The translations under genes and the position numbers were made by a program. From Aquibium oceanicum (lineage in GTDB: Bacteria > Pseudomonadota > Alphaproteobacteria > Rhizobiales > Rhizobiaceae), in the NCBI RefSeq assembly GCF_001889605.1, contig NZ_CP018171.1, positions 434,001-498,000 of the forward strand: DNA of 64,000 bases, written 5' to 3'. Below are positions 1 to 8,623 of this stretch, piece after piece (position 1 is the stretch's first letter; each line of letters opens with the position of its first letter). The notes beneath the pieces are model-generated. The model saw only the letters and a program-made list of their open reading frames with translations, ran no database searches and was not told where the DNA came from.

Positions 1-228
1 CCGGCGGCGTGAGGCGGGAACGAAAGGCCCATTCCCGAAACGGCGGTAGTATCCCAACCGGATCGGGAATGACACCCTGCGCGGCGATTTTGTTTCCTTA
101 ACGGATGGCGCGCCCGTTGGATGCACGGCCTCCAGTGACCGAAAGTTGCGTGCCGCGCCTTATTCTCACGTATTTAATTCAAATTTTACCCTGTTCAACG
201 GAGGCTTCTGAAGTTCCTCGCGGAAGCC

Positions 229-253
229 GGAACCATGCCGGGACAGACTGGTT
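229..253 (+). promoter_or_regulatory. candidate EcfG-type promoter
   Basis: GGAAC at 229-233, a 16-base spacer, then GGTT at 250-253. This resembles the alphaproteobacterial EcfG consensus GGAAC-N16/17-CGTT with one -10 mismatch. It lies about 40 bases before the start at 292. It was read by eye and has no expression evidence. Confidence 0.35.
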
Positions 254-291
254 GTCCTCGCAACAGTAAGATCGAGACCTGGAGAAGAAAC

Positions 292-522
292 ATGGCTTCA
301 CGAGAAAGCCACGACAAAGAGGAGGCGGCCCGCTTGCTGACGCGCGAACTGCGTTCCAAGCAAAATGCACGCTTTCTGCGGGGATTGCCCGCGTTCCAAC
401 TTCGCGACGGCCTGCCAGACAAGATGCAGGGTCTTCTCGACCAGCTCGAGCAGACGGAGCGGACGTATGGCGGCGGCAATCAGGCCGGCGCGCTCGGCGC
501 CGCCCATTTCCCTGAACGCTGA
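292..522 (+). CDS. small hydrophilic hypothetical protein (76 aa)
   Basis: Function unknown. It is a charged protein rich in Lys, Arg and Glu, with a likely helical segment ending in a Leu/Gln/Glu-rich stretch (DKMQGLLDQLEQTERTYGG). The ATG at 292 is chosen because GGAGAAG lies just upstream at 281-287; an upstream in-frame ATG at 235 has no such site. No signal peptide or membrane segment is seen. It converges on nth. The candidate EcfG-type promoter at 229-253 suggests a stress-induced small protein, which is inference. The 290 bases before it show no other convincing gene. Confidence 0.6.
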   Translation: MASRESHDKEEAARLLTRELRSKQNARFLRGLPAFQLRDGLPDKMQGLLDQLEQTERTYGGGNQAGALGAAHFPER

Positions 523-578
523 CACCCGTGTCGTTGCGCGAGACACCGAGACGATCATGCGGCGCGCCGAACGGCGCT

Positions 579-1340
579 TCAGAGGCTCGCCTCGGGTATC
601 GGACCGAGCGGCACAAGCGGCGCGGGGATTGCGTTCGTCTTCTCGGCGGCCTTGCAAAGATCGGCGATGACGCAGCTTTGGCACTCCGGCTTGCGCGCCT
701 TGCAAACGTAGCGTCCGTGCAGAATCAGCCAGTGATGCGCGTGGCGCATATATTCGACCGGGATCACCGCCAGTAACCCGGCCTCGACCTCCTCCGGGGT
801 CTTGCCCGGCGCCAGCCCCAAGCGATTTCCGATCCTGAAGATATGCGTGTCGACGGCCATGGTCGGTTGTCCGAACGCCATGTTGAGCACGACGTTCGCC
901 GTCTTCCGTCCGACGCCTGGAAGTTTGACGAGGAGGTCCCGGTCGCCGGGCACCTCGCCTGCGTGGTCGCGGATCAGCGCCTGCGACAACGCGATGACGT
1001 TTTTCGCCTTGTTGCGCCAGAGCCCGATGGTGCGGATGTGCTCGCCCACCCTCTCCTCGCCCAGTTCCAGCATCCGTTCCGGCGTGTCGGCGACGGAAAA
1101 GAGCGCGCGCGTCGCCTTGTTGACGCCGGCATCCGTCGACTGTGCCGAAAGCACGACGGCGACGAGCAGGGTGAACGGGTTCACGTGCTCCAGTTCGCCC
1201 TGCGGCTCCGGCCGCTGGACGGCGAAGCGGCGGAAAATCTCGCGGACTTCATCGGGCGAATAGGCGCACTTTCGCCGTCTCTTCGCGGAGGGTCGTTTCG
1301 CCGTGCGGGGTGCGGCGTTTTTGGTCTTGGGCTTTTGCAT
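579..1340 (-). CDS. nth: endonuclease III (DNA glycosylase/AP lyase)
   Basis: Base-excision repair enzyme that removes oxidised pyrimidines and cleaves the abasic site. The 253-aa protein has the helix-hairpin-helix motif LPGVGRKTANVVLN carrying the catalytic Lys, followed by VDTHIFR with the catalytic Asp. A C-x6-C-x2-C-x5-C cluster near the C-terminus binds a [4Fe-4S] centre. A Lys/Arg-rich N-terminal tail of about 25 residues precedes the catalytic domain, as in other rhizobial copies. The start at 1340 was chosen because the open frame further upstream overlaps the divergent DUF2244 gene and has no family similarity. Confidence 0.95.
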   Translation of the reverse strand: MQKPKTKNAAPRTAKRPSAKRRRKCAYSPDEVREIFRRFAVQRPEPQGELEHVNPFTLLVAVVLSAQSTDAGVNKATRALFSVADTPERMLELGEERVGEHIRTIGLWRNKAKNVIALSQALIRDHAGEVPGDRDLLVKLPGVGRKTANVVLNMAFGQPTMAVDTHIFRIGNRLGLAPGKTPEEVEAGLLAVIPVEYMRHAHHWLILHGRYVCKARKPECQSCVIADLCKAAEKTNAIPAPLVPLGPIPEASL

Positions 1341-1362
1341 CCGCCCTCTATAATTCCCTGTC

Positions 1363-1848
1363 ATGCACGAAACAAACGCCGCGGACGAGCCGATTTTCAG
1401 CGCGCTGCTGACGCCGCACCGTTCGCTCGGCCCCAGGGGTTTCGCCATCCTCATGGGCATCATCGGCACCATCTCGTTCTCGATCGGCCTTCTTTTCTGG
1501 TCCATCGGCGCCTGGCCGATCGTCGGCTTCTTCGGGCTCGACGTGCTCCTCATCTACGGCGCGTTCCGGATGAACTATCGCGCTGCGCGTGCCCGCGAGG
1601 AGGTAAGTGTTTCGCGCACGCGGCTCGACATCCGCAAGTTCGCGCCGTCGGGGCGCAGCGAGTCGCATCAGTTCAACCCGTTCTGGGCGAAATTCGCGGT
1701 GTCGCGCCATGAGGAAATCGGCATCACGCGGATGGCCGTCGAGGGTCAGGGCCGCAATGTCACGATCGGCAGCTTCCTCAATCCGGACGACCGCGAAAGC
1801 TTCGCGACCGCCTTCGGCCGCGCGCTCGCGACGGCGAAGGCCGGCTGA
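1363..1848 (+). CDS. DUF2244 family membrane protein
   Basis: A 161-aa protein matching the DUF2244 family of small alphaproteobacterial integral membrane proteins of unknown function. Two adjacent hydrophobic helices lie at about residues 28-50 and 52-68, followed by a soluble C-terminal domain with the family-typical Asn-Pro-Phe-Trp and a Gly-rich segment. It is divergent from nth with only 22 bases between starts, so the two share a promoter region. This adjacency is common in Rhizobiales. Confidence 0.85.
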   Translation: MHETNAADEPIFSALLTPHRSLGPRGFAILMGIIGTISFSIGLLFWSIGAWPIVGFFGLDVLLIYGAFRMNYRAARAREEVSVSRTRLDIRKFAPSGRSESHQFNPFWAKFAVSRHEEIGITRMAVEGQGRNVTIGSFLNPDDRESFATAFGRALATAKAG

Positions 1849-1921
1849 TCTCTGATCCGGCAAGTTTCGGGTGGAGAGGGTTTCCGGTTCGCGCGATAGT
1901 CGCGGCCAAGGAGACACCGCC

Positions 1922-2815
1922 ATGAACGCCCAGACCGCAATCCTCCAGAAAGACGTCACGCCCGCTCCGCACGCCGCCGATTTCGGCGACTACGAGGTCG
2001 TGCGCAAGGTGATCGAGAAGATCAGCCGCGACTACCGCGACCAGCCGTCGCTGGAAGAGCTCGCCGATGCCGTCGGCGAAACGCCCACGGGCTTGCAAAA
2101 GCTGTTCACGCGCTGGGCGGGGTTGTCACCGAAGGCCTTCCTCCAGGCGGTCACGCTCGACCACGCGCGGCGGCTTCTCGACGAAGGCCTGCCGCTGCTC
2201 GAAACCTCGTTCGAACTCGGCATGTCCGGTCCCGGGCGCCTGCACGACCTCTTCGTCACGCACGAGGCCATGTCGCCGGGGGACTACAAGTCGCGCGGCG
2301 CGGGGCTGACGATCCGCTACGGCTACCACGTCTCGCCCTTCGGCATCGCGCTGGTCATGGCCACCGACCGGGGCCTGGCCGGGCTCGCCTTCTGCGACGC
2401 GGGCGAGGAGAAGGCCGCCTTCGCCGACATGTCGGGACGCTGGCCGAACGCCACCTATGTCGAGGACCTGTCGGCCACGGCGCCCTATGCCGCCCGCATC
2501 TTCGAACCGTCCCGCTGGCGTGGCGAGGAACCGCTAAGGGTGGTGCTGATCGGCACCGATTTCCAGGTACGGGTCTGGGAGGCGCTGCTCGACATTCCCA
2601 TGGGGCGGGCCAAGCCCTATTCGCGCATCGCCGCCGAGATCGGCGCGCCGAAGGCGAGCCGCGCCGTGGGCGCCGCGATCGGCGCCAATCCCGTGTCCTT
2701 CGTCGTGCCATGCCATCGGGCGGTCGGAAAATCCGGCGCGCTGACCGGCTACCATTGGGGCCTGACGCGCAAGCGCGCCATTCTGGGATGGGAAGCGGGC
2801 CGGATCGCGGGATAG
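1922..2815 (+). CDS. Ada-like bifunctional methylated-DNA--protein-cysteine methyltransferase / AraC-type regulator
   Basis: A 297-aa protein. An AraC-type helix-turn-helix domain (about residues 30-120) comes before an O6-alkylguanine-DNA alkyltransferase domain. The acceptor cysteine is in the invariant motif VVPCHR (Cys264). It lacks the N-terminal Cys4 phosphotriester-repair domain of E. coli Ada, so it probably cannot sense methyl phosphotriesters in the Ada way. It should transfer alkyl groups from O6-alkylguanine to itself. Start ATG 1922 is supported by AAGGAG about ten bases upstream; the longer frame from 1871 has no such site. Confidence 0.88.
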   Translation: MNAQTAILQKDVTPAPHAADFGDYEVVRKVIEKISRDYRDQPSLEELADAVGETPTGLQKLFTRWAGLSPKAFLQAVTLDHARRLLDEGLPLLETSFELGMSGPGRLHDLFVTHEAMSPGDYKSRGAGLTIRYGYHVSPFGIALVMATDRGLAGLAFCDAGEEKAAFADMSGRWPNATYVEDLSATAPYAARIFEPSRWRGEEPLRVVLIGTDFQVRVWEALLDIPMGRAKPYSRIAAEIGAPKASRAVGAAIGANPVSFVVPCHRAVGKSGALTGYHWGLTRKRAILGWEAGRIAG

Positions 2816-2884
2816 CGCCACGACAGCGTTCAATCCGCCGTGCAAATCGTCTAGCGTACCTACCGAACCATCGGGAGGACGTTC

Positions 2885-3790
2885 GTGGTCATCGTCATCG
2901 GCTCCATCAATCTCGACCTCATCACCACCGTCGACCGGCTTCCCAATCCGGGAGAGACGGTCGGCGGCGACCGATTCTCGACCGCTCCGGGCGGCAAGGG
3001 GGCCAACCAGGCACTCGCCGCCGCGCGCGCCGGCGCGGAGGTCCGCATGATCGGCTCGGTCGGAAGCGACGCCTTCGCCGAGGAGGCGCTGGCGCTGCTT
3101 CGCGCCGGCGGCGTCGACCTGTCCAGCGTCCACGTCTCCCATGCGGCCACCGGCGTGGCGCTCATCCTGGTCGGCGCCGACGGTGAGAACATGATTGCCG
3201 TCGCGCCCGGCGCCAATGCCGCCGTGCTGCCGGGCGACGTCGGCAAGGCTATGATGGAGAAGGGCGACGTCGTGCTCCTCCAGCACGAGATTCCGCTCTC
3301 TACCGTCGAAGCCGCGCTTCGGGCTGCCCGCAAGGCCGGCGCCGTGTCGATCCTGAACACGGCCCCCTTCCGCGCCGAGGCGGTTCCCCTGCTCGCCGAG
3401 GCCGACATCGTCGTCGCCAACGAGACGGAGTTTGACCGCTATGCCGAGGCGCTCGGACTTTCCGGCGCCGACCGCGTGGCGAAAATGCGCGCGTTTGCCG
3501 GCACCACCGAGAGGACGATCGTGGTGACGCTGGGCGGCGAGGGCGCCGTCGCCGCCTCGCCGGGTGCCGAGCTTTCGGTGCCCTCGATCACCATCGAGCC
3601 CGTCGACACCGTCGGGGCGGGCGACACGTTCTGCGGCTATCTCGGCGCGGGTCTGGACGAAGGGATCGGCTTGAACGCCGCGCTGCAGCGCGCCGCGGTC
3701 GCCGGAGCGCTCGCCTGCCTCAAACCCGGCGCCCAGCCGGCAATCCCGGTGCGAGCCGATGTGCTGGAGGCCTTGAAGGGCGCGGAGTAG
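2885..3790 (+). CDS. rbsK: ribokinase (PfkB family)
   Basis: Phosphorylates D-ribose to ribose 5-phosphate in the cytosol using ATP. The 301-aa PfkB-fold protein begins with the sugar-binding segment GSINLDLI, has the GGKGANQA motif near residue 40, and the C-terminal signature DTVGAGDTFCGYL with the catalytic Asp. Start is GTG at 2885 with GGGAGGA seven bases upstream. The convergent neighbour is a nucleoside hydrolase, which releases ribose from nucleosides, so the pair fits ribose salvage although the genes are not co-transcribed. Confidence 0.9.
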   Translation: MVIVIGSINLDLITTVDRLPNPGETVGGDRFSTAPGGKGANQALAAARAGAEVRMIGSVGSDAFAEEALALLRAGGVDLSSVHVSHAATGVALILVGADGENMIAVAPGANAAVLPGDVGKAMMEKGDVVLLQHEIPLSTVEAALRAARKAGAVSILNTAPFRAEAVPLLAEADIVVANETEFDRYAEALGLSGADRVAKMRAFAGTTERTIVVTLGGEGAVAASPGAELSVPSITIEPVDTVGAGDTFCGYLGAGLDEGIGLNAALQRAAVAGALACLKPGAQPAIPVRADVLEALKGAE

Positions 3791-3812
3791 AGATCCGGAG
3801 GCGGCGCCGGAC

Positions 3813-4754
3813 TCAGAGACGCCCGAGCCGCTCCGTCAAAAGCGCGAAGAAGCCGTCGGAATCGACGTCGCGCATCACCGTGGCGTTCTTCTCTCGTCCG
3901 GTGACGCCCCACCAGTCGACCACCGTCATGCCCATGGTGAGTTCGGAAGCGGTCTCGATCGCGACATTGCAGTGGCGGCCGCCGAAGAGTTCGGGACGGA
4001 TCAGATAGGCGATCACGCATGGGTCGTGCAGCGGTCCGCCGTCGCTGCCGTACTTCTCCTCGTCGTAGCGCTCGAAGAACTCCAGCAGCTCCGCCGTTGC
4101 GGTGCCGACCCGCGTGCCGAGCGCGCGGAAGGCTTCCACCCTCTTTGCGGTGGTCAGCGCCTTGTGGGTGACGTCGAGCGGCATCACGACCAGCGGTATT
4201 CCGGCGTTGAAGACGACCTCCGCCGCGTGGGGGTCGACATGGATGTTGAATTCCGCCGCCGGCGTGACATTGCCGCCTTCGAAGAAGCCGCCCCCCATCA
4301 GGACGAGCTCGCGGACGCGCGGCGCGATCTGTGGCGCGCGATTGAGAGCTGCGGCGATGTTGGTGAGCGGCCCGAGCGTGCAGAGCGTGACGGCCTTCTC
4401 GTCCTCGGCAAGCAGCGTCTCGACGATGAAGTCGACCGCGTGCTTCTCCTGGAGCGGCATTGCAGGCTCGGGAAGCTCCGGACCGTCGAGGCCAGTGCGC
4501 CCGTGGATGTGCTCGGCCGTGACGAGCCCGCGCACCAGCGGCCGCACGCAGCCGGCGAAGACCCTGGTCTCCGGCCTGCCGGCAAGTTCGCAGATCTTGC
4601 GCGCGTTCTTCTCCGTCAACGCTAGCGGAACGTTGCCCGCGACAGCGGTGATGCCGAGCACGTCCAGCTCGGGACTGGCCAGCGCGAGCAGGATCGCGAC
4701 GGCGTCGTCCTGGCCGGGATCGGTGTCGATGATGATCTTGCGCGGGGTACCCAT
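3813..4754 (-). CDS. inosine-uridine-type nucleoside hydrolase
   Basis: Hydrolyses the N-glycosidic bond of ribonucleosides to base and ribose. The 313-aa protein starts with the family's calcium-binding motif DTDPGQDDA (residues 9-17), has the internal MGGGFFEGGNVTPAAEFN substrate loop, and a C-terminal HDPCVIAYL segment carrying a ligand Asp. Start at 4754 follows an AGGAG site; the longer frame adds residues with no family similarity. Which nucleosides it prefers cannot be told from sequence. It converges on rbsK. Confidence 0.9.
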   Translation of the reverse strand: MGTPRKIIIDTDPGQDDAVAILLALASPELDVLGITAVAGNVPLALTEKNARKICELAGRPETRVFAGCVRPLVRGLVTAEHIHGRTGLDGPELPEPAMPLQEKHAVDFIVETLLAEDEKAVTLCTLGPLTNIAAALNRAPQIAPRVRELVLMGGGFFEGGNVTPAAEFNIHVDPHAAEVVFNAGIPLVVMPLDVTHKALTTAKRVEAFRALGTRVGTATAELLEFFERYDEEKYGSDGGPLHDPCVIAYLIRPELFGGRHCNVAIETASELTMGMTVVDWWGVTGREKNATVMRDVDSDGFFALLTERLGRL

Positions 4755-4772
4755 GGCCTGCTCCTGCAACCG

Positions 4773-4801
4773 CTTGAACTTAACGAAGCGCCGGACCATA
4801 T
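4773..4801 (+). promoter_or_regulatory. candidate RpoH (sigma-32) promoter for hsp20
   Basis: CTTGAA at 4773-4778, 17 bases, then CCATAT at 4796-4801. This resembles the alphaproteobacterial heat-shock pattern CTTG-N17/18-CYTATNT. It sits 72 bases before the hsp20 start. It is a by-eye match only. Confidence 0.35.
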
Positions 4802-4872
4802 CAGTGGCACGCGGGAGAATGCCATCCGGGTTTTCCCGCTTTCCACGTCGCTCTTAGGAGGACTGACAGACC

Positions 4873-5298
4873 ATGTCGCGCATGACGCCTTTTTCGAGCC
4901 CGCTTCTGCTCGGGTTCGATGCAATGGAAAAGACGCTCGAACGCGTCGCCAAGTCCGGGGACGGTTATCCACCCTACAACATCGAACGGCTGCGCGGGAC
5001 CAACGCCGATGGTGAGCGGTTGCGCATCACGCTGGCCGTGGCCGGTTTCTCCGAAGACGACCTCGAGGTCACGACCGAGGAGAACCAGCTCGTGATCCGC
5101 GGCAAGCAGACGGACGACGCCGAGCGGGAGTACCTGCACCGGGGCATCGCCGCGCGGCAGTTCCAGCGCTCCTTCGTGCTCGCCGATGGCATGCGCGTGG
5201 TGGGAGCGGAACTGAAGAACGGGCTCCTTTCCGTCGATCTGGACCGTCCGCAGCCCGAAAGGCTGGTACGGAAAATAAACATATCGGTGAAAGACTGA
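4873..5298 (+). CDS. Hsp20/alpha-crystallin small heat-shock protein
   Basis: ATP-independent chaperone that holds unfolding proteins. The 141-aa protein has an N-terminal PLLLGFDAMEKTLERV stretch typical of IbpA-like proteins, an alpha-crystallin domain (about residues 35-130) with GFSEDDLEV and the signature A-x-x-x-N-G-L-L as AELKNGLLSVDL. A short C-terminal tail follows. Start ATG 4873 has AGGAGG about eleven bases upstream. It is followed by the DUF1150 gene, a common Rhizobiales pairing. A heat-shock promoter candidate lies at 4773-4801. Confidence 0.92.
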   Translation: MSRMTPFSSPLLLGFDAMEKTLERVAKSGDGYPPYNIERLRGTNADGERLRITLAVAGFSEDDLEVTTEENQLVIRGKQTDDAEREYLHRGIAARQFQRSFVLADGMRVVGAELKNGLLSVDLDRPQPERLVRKINISVKD

Positions 5299-5359
5299 TC
5301 GGAACCCTTAGCTCGAACGCGGGTTGGCATCCTGGCAGCCCTCGGCAAGGAGGCTTGAA

Positions 5360-5617
5360 ATGACTGAACAAGAACGGAATTCCACGATGACGGCGGACCA
5401 GTTCGCCCACCTCGGAGAAGGCGCTCTCGCCTATCTCAAGAAGGTGAAGAGCGAGGAACTGAAGGGCCGCTTCCCTGGCATGCCCGAGATCGCTCCGGGC
5501 CTGGAACTCTGGGCGCTCTTCGCGGCCAATGGCCAGCCGATCCTCCTGACGGACGAGCGCGACAGCGCGCTGGGAGCCGCCATGCAGAACGATCTCACCG
5601 CCGTCAGCATTCACTGA
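5360..5617 (+). CDS. DUF1150 family protein
   Basis: An 85-aa protein resembling the DUF1150 family that sits next to Hsp20 genes in alphaproteobacteria. Function is unknown. It contains HLGEGALAYLKKVKSEEL and a hydrophobic LWALFAANGQPILLTDER strand, with no membrane segment or signal peptide. Start 5360 is supported by AAGGAGG at 5347-5353. It lies 61 bases after hsp20 on the same strand, so co-transcription is likely. It may modulate the chaperone, which is inference from neighbourhood only. Confidence 0.85.
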   Translation: MTEQERNSTMTADQFAHLGEGALAYLKKVKSEELKGRFPGMPEIAPGLELWALFAANGQPILLTDERDSALGAAMQNDLTAVSIH

Positions 5618-5645
5618 CGCCGACGATCCCTCTACCGCCCCCCGC

Positions 5646-6110
5646 TCAGGCTGCGTGCGAAGCGGGGGTCGACGCGAGGAAGGTGTGGATCGCCGCCGCA
5701 TCCTTTGTGCCGCGGATTTTCGCCACCATTTCGGAATCCCTCAAGACCCGCGCGATGCGCGACAGGGCCTTGAGGTGGTCGGCGCCCGCGCCTTCCGGCG
5801 CAAGCAGCAGAAACACGATATCGACCGGCTGATCGTCGAGCGCCTCGAACTCCACCGGATGGTCCAGCCTCGCGAAGACGCCGGTGATCTCCTTCACACC
5901 TGGCAGCTTGCCGTGCGGGATGGCGATGCCGTTGCCGACCCCGGTCGATCCGAGCCGCTCGCGCTGCAGGATGGTGTCGAAGATCTCGCGCTCGGCAATC
6001 CCGGTGATCTCGCTCGCCTTCTCGGCCATCAGCTGCAGGAGCTGTTTCTTGGAATTGGCCTTCAAGGCCGGCATGATCGCCGGAACCTCGATCAGATCGC
6101 TCAGATCCAT
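5646..6110 (-). CDS. ptsN: PTS IIA-like nitrogen-regulatory protein
   Basis: Cytosolic EIIA(Ntr) of the nitrogen-related phosphotransferase system, which regulates rather than transports. The 154-aa protein has the phospho-acceptor His in GIAIPHGK (about residue 66) and the usual mannitol-type IIA fold, ending in IRGTKDAAAIHTFL. It is last in the conserved lptC-lptA-lptB-rpoN-hpf-ptsN order, 73 bases after hpf. In rhizobia the phosphorylated state affects potassium uptake and nitrogen control (family knowledge). Confidence 0.93.
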   Translation of the reverse strand: MDLSDLIEVPAIMPALKANSKKQLLQLMAEKASEITGIAEREIFDTILQRERLGSTGVGNGIAIPHGKLPGVKEITGVFARLDHPVEFEALDDQPVDIVFLLLAPEGAGADHLKALSRIARVLRDSEMVAKIRGTKDAAAIHTFLASTPASHAA

Positions 6111-6183
6111 TGCTTCGCGTCCTTGATTTGTGCCACCGCGGGGCCGTCCCCAACAGGCCGGGCAATGCGATGAGGCTCTAGGA

Positions 6184-6765
6184 TCAGTTCGATGCCACGG
6201 CGGATGGATCGATCCAGCCGATGTTCCCGTCGGCGCGCCGGTAGACGATGTTGACCGTGTCCGTCGCTGCGTTGCGGAAAACGTAGACCGGGCTGTCCTT
6301 GGTGTCGAGTTCGATGACGGCGGAGGCCACGCTCATGGTCTTGAGCACGAGCGAGGTCTCGGCGACGACGGTCGGCGCGTAGTCTTCCGCGACTTCGTCC
6401 TCCTCATCGGCCACCGCGGCGACGATCCTGTAGGGGATATCGGTCCAGACCGCCTCTTCCGGCGATGCGGCCTGGTGCGACTTGAGGCGGCGCTTGTAGC
6501 GGCGCAGGCGCTTCTCGATGCGTTCGGCCGCGGCGTCGAAGGCAAGCTGGGGATCCAGCGCCTGTCCCTCGGCCTGGAGCGCCATTCCGGTATCCAGGTG
6601 AATCATGCAGTCGGCCGAGAAGCGCGATCCGGACTTTTCCACCGTAACGTGGCCGGAGAACCCTCCATCGAAATATTTCGAGATCGCTTCCTCGATCCTC
6701 TGATCGATTCGGGTGCGGAACGCCTCACCCATTTCCATCTGCTTGCCGGATATGCGCAGGCCCAT
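6184..6765 (-). CDS. hpf: long-form ribosome hibernation-promoting factor
   Basis: Binds the 30S subunit and drives 100S dimer formation in resting or stressed cells. The 193-aa protein has an N-terminal S30AE domain (about residues 1-100) and a C-terminal dimerisation domain ending in VVYRRADGNIGWIDPS, which makes it the long form. Start at 6765 is chosen because MGLRISGKQMEMG is where the family begins; the longer frame adds 23 unrelated residues. The exact EcfG-type promoter match at 6851-6875 lies in the 5' leader, suggesting transcription separate from rpoN under general stress. Confidence 0.93.
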   Translation of the reverse strand: MGLRISGKQMEMGEAFRTRIDQRIEEAISKYFDGGFSGHVTVEKSGSRFSADCMIHLDTGMALQAEGQALDPQLAFDAAAERIEKRLRRYKRRLKSHQAASPEEAVWTDIPYRIVAAVADEEDEVAEDYAPTVVAETSLVLKTMSVASAVIELDTKDSPVYVFRNAATDTVNIVYRRADGNIGWIDPSAVASN

Positions 6766-6850
6766 CTCGAAACCGACCTTTCCTGCCGTGGTGTGTGACG
6801 CTACCGAGTTTATACCTGCGATCGCACGGCACAAGCAGGTGCGGCGACGT

Positions 6851-6875
6851 AACGCCAGGTACCGGCGCGAGTTCC
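6851..6875 (-). promoter_or_regulatory. EcfG-type promoter for hpf
   Basis: On the minus strand GGAAC (6871-6875), 16 bases, then CGTT (6851-6854). This is an exact match to GGAAC-N16-CGTT. It is 86 bases upstream of the hpf start. Confidence 0.55.
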
Positions 6876-7018
6876 GATGTGATCGGACGGCGCAGCACGC
6901 CGGTCCGCGGGTGGGCGGCTTCTAGGAACTTCGATTTGCTTTGTCAACGCGAAGCCGGCGCCGCGTGGATTTCCGCTGCGGCATGGGCGCGGCCGCCCAC
7001 GCGACAACGGGAGCATCT

Positions 7019-7060
7019 CTCCCGAAAGTGGGAACCGGTTTGGCCAGAAAGACATGCGCC
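7019..7060. repeat. candidate Rhizobiales intergenic repeat
   Basis: The 340-base gap between rpoN and hpf holds no gene. It contains CCCGAAAGTGGGAACCGG followed a little later by GACATGCGCC. This resembles a short interspersed sequence that I recall as frequent in Mesorhizobium and related genomes. Only one copy is in the window, so repetition cannot be shown here. Confidence 0.35.
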
Positions 7061-7105
7061 GGGATGCATCAGGCGCAGGAGCGGATCGGAGATCGCGAGG
7101 CGTTT

Positions 7106-8623
7106 CTAGATCGCGCCGGCCATCGCGCGCTTTTCCCGCCGCCGCTGCACCGAGGACGGAATGTTCATGCCCTCCCGGTACTTGGCGACCGTTCGGCGGG
7201 CGATGTCGATCCCGCTTTTCTTCAGGATGTCGACGATCGCGTCGTCGGAGAGCACGTCGGAAGCTCTTTCCTCGTCGATCATCTGGCGTATGCGGTGGCG
7301 GACGGACTGGGCGGAATGCGCGTCGCCGCCTTCCGCGGACGCGATCGCAGCGGTGAAGAAGAAGCGCAGTTCGAAGACGCCGCGTGGCGTCTGCATGTAT
7401 TTGTTTGCGGTCACGCGGCTGACCGTCGATTCGTGCATCTGGATGGCCTCGGCCACCGTCTTCAGGTTGAGCGGACGCAGATGCCTTATGCCGTTCATCA
7501 GGAAGGCGTCCTGCTGCCTAACGATCTCCGAGGCGACCTTGACGATCGTGCGGGCGCGCTGGTCGAGGCTGCGCGTCAGCCAGCTGGCGCTCTGCACGCA
7601 GTCGGACAGGAACTCCTTGTCGGCCGAAGACCGCGCCCCTGCGGAGACCCGCGCCAGATAGGTCTGGTCGACGAGAACTCGCGGCAGGGTCTCCGGATTG
7701 AGCTCCACGGCCCATGTGCCGTCCGGAGCCGCACGGACGATCACGTCGGGAACGATCGTCTCGGCCCCCTGTCCGGCGAAGCCCGCTCCGGGCTTCGGAT
7801 CGAGTGCCCTGATCTCGCCCAGCATATCGATCAGGTCGCCCTCGTCGACTCCGCAAAGCCGCCGGAGCGCGGCGAAATCGCGCCGCGCCAGGAGATCGAG
7901 GTTGTCGAGGAGCGCCCGCATGGCGGGGTCGAGCCGGTTCAGGCGCTTCAGCTGGATCGCCAGGCATTCCGAGAGGCTGCGCGCGAACAGGCCGGGCGGA
8001 TCGAAGTTCTGGCAGGCGGCGAGCACCGTTTCCAGGATGGAAGCCTCCACCCCGAGACGGGCCGCCAGTTCCGCCGGATCGTCTCGGAGATAGCCGGAAT
8101 CGTCCAGGGAATCGGCCAGTTCGGATGCGATGATACGGTGCAACGGTTCGGTGAAGCCGAAGGCGATCTGCTCGGTCAGTGAATCGCGCAGCGTGACCGC
8201 CGCGGCAGCGATGTCCTCCAGATCGAAGCCCTCGCCGGCGGACCCGCCCGATCCCATGGCTGATTTCCATGTCAGGGAAAGGTCGGGGCTGAGCCGGTCG
8301 CGGATGCCCGGATCGTCCGGGTAGAGATTTTCGAGGGACGAATCCAGGCGGTCGGAGAGCCGTTCGGCATTGTGGTCGAGATCGGAGGCGAACCACTCGG
8401 TCTCGCCGTCCGCCTCGCGCTCGGGGGTCGGTTCTGCCTCGGGCTCCGGCCGGTCGTCCTCGTCGGCGCGACGTTCGAGAAGCGGATTGCGTTCGATCTC
8501 GTCGTCGATGAAGCGCTCGAGTTCGGCATGCGTGAACTGGAGCAGTCGGATCGACTGCATCAGCTGCGGCGTCATTACGAGCGCCTGCGATTGCCGCAGT
8601 TGAAGTTTCGCTGCGAGCGCCAT
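7106..8623 (-). CDS. rpoN: RNA polymerase sigma-54 factor
   Basis: Sigma-54 for nitrogen-regulated and other enhancer-dependent promoters. The 505-aa protein has the Gln/Leu-rich activator-interaction region I at the N-terminus (LRQSQALVMTPQLMQSIRLL), an acidic linker (about residues 45-130), a core-binding domain and the C-terminal RpoN box RRTVAKYREGMNIPSS. It lies between lptB and hpf, the usual order in Rhizobiales. The start at 8623 has AGGGT upstream and gives the family-typical N-terminus. Confidence 0.96.
   Translation of the reverse strand: MALAAKLQLRQSQALVMTPQLMQSIRLLQFTHAELERFIDDEIERNPLLERRADEDDRPEPEAEPTPEREADGETEWFASDLDHNAERLSDRLDSSLENLYPDDPGIRDRLSPDLSLTWKSAMGSGGSAGEGFDLEDIAAAAVTLRDSLTEQIAFGFTEPLHRIIASELADSLDDSGYLRDDPAELAARLGVEASILETVLAACQNFDPPGLFARSLSECLAIQLKRLNRLDPAMRALLDNLDLLARRDFAALRRLCGVDEGDLIDMLGEIRALDPKPGAGFAGQGAETIVPDVIVRAAPDGTWAVELNPETLPRVLVDQTYLARVSAGARSSADKEFLSDCVQSASWLTRSLDQRARTIVKVASEIVRQQDAFLMNGIRHLRPLNLKTVAEAIQMHESTVSRVTANKYMQTPRGVFELRFFFTAAIASAEGGDAHSAQSVRHRIRQMIDEERASDVLSDDAIVDILKKSGIDIARRTVAKYREGMNIPSSVQRRREKRAMAGAI

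Noticed and set aside
7019-7060. GGAAC in the rpoN-hpf gap as another EcfG promoter
   Set aside because: No NGTT at the right distance on the plus strand. The word is part of a common repeat-like sequence.
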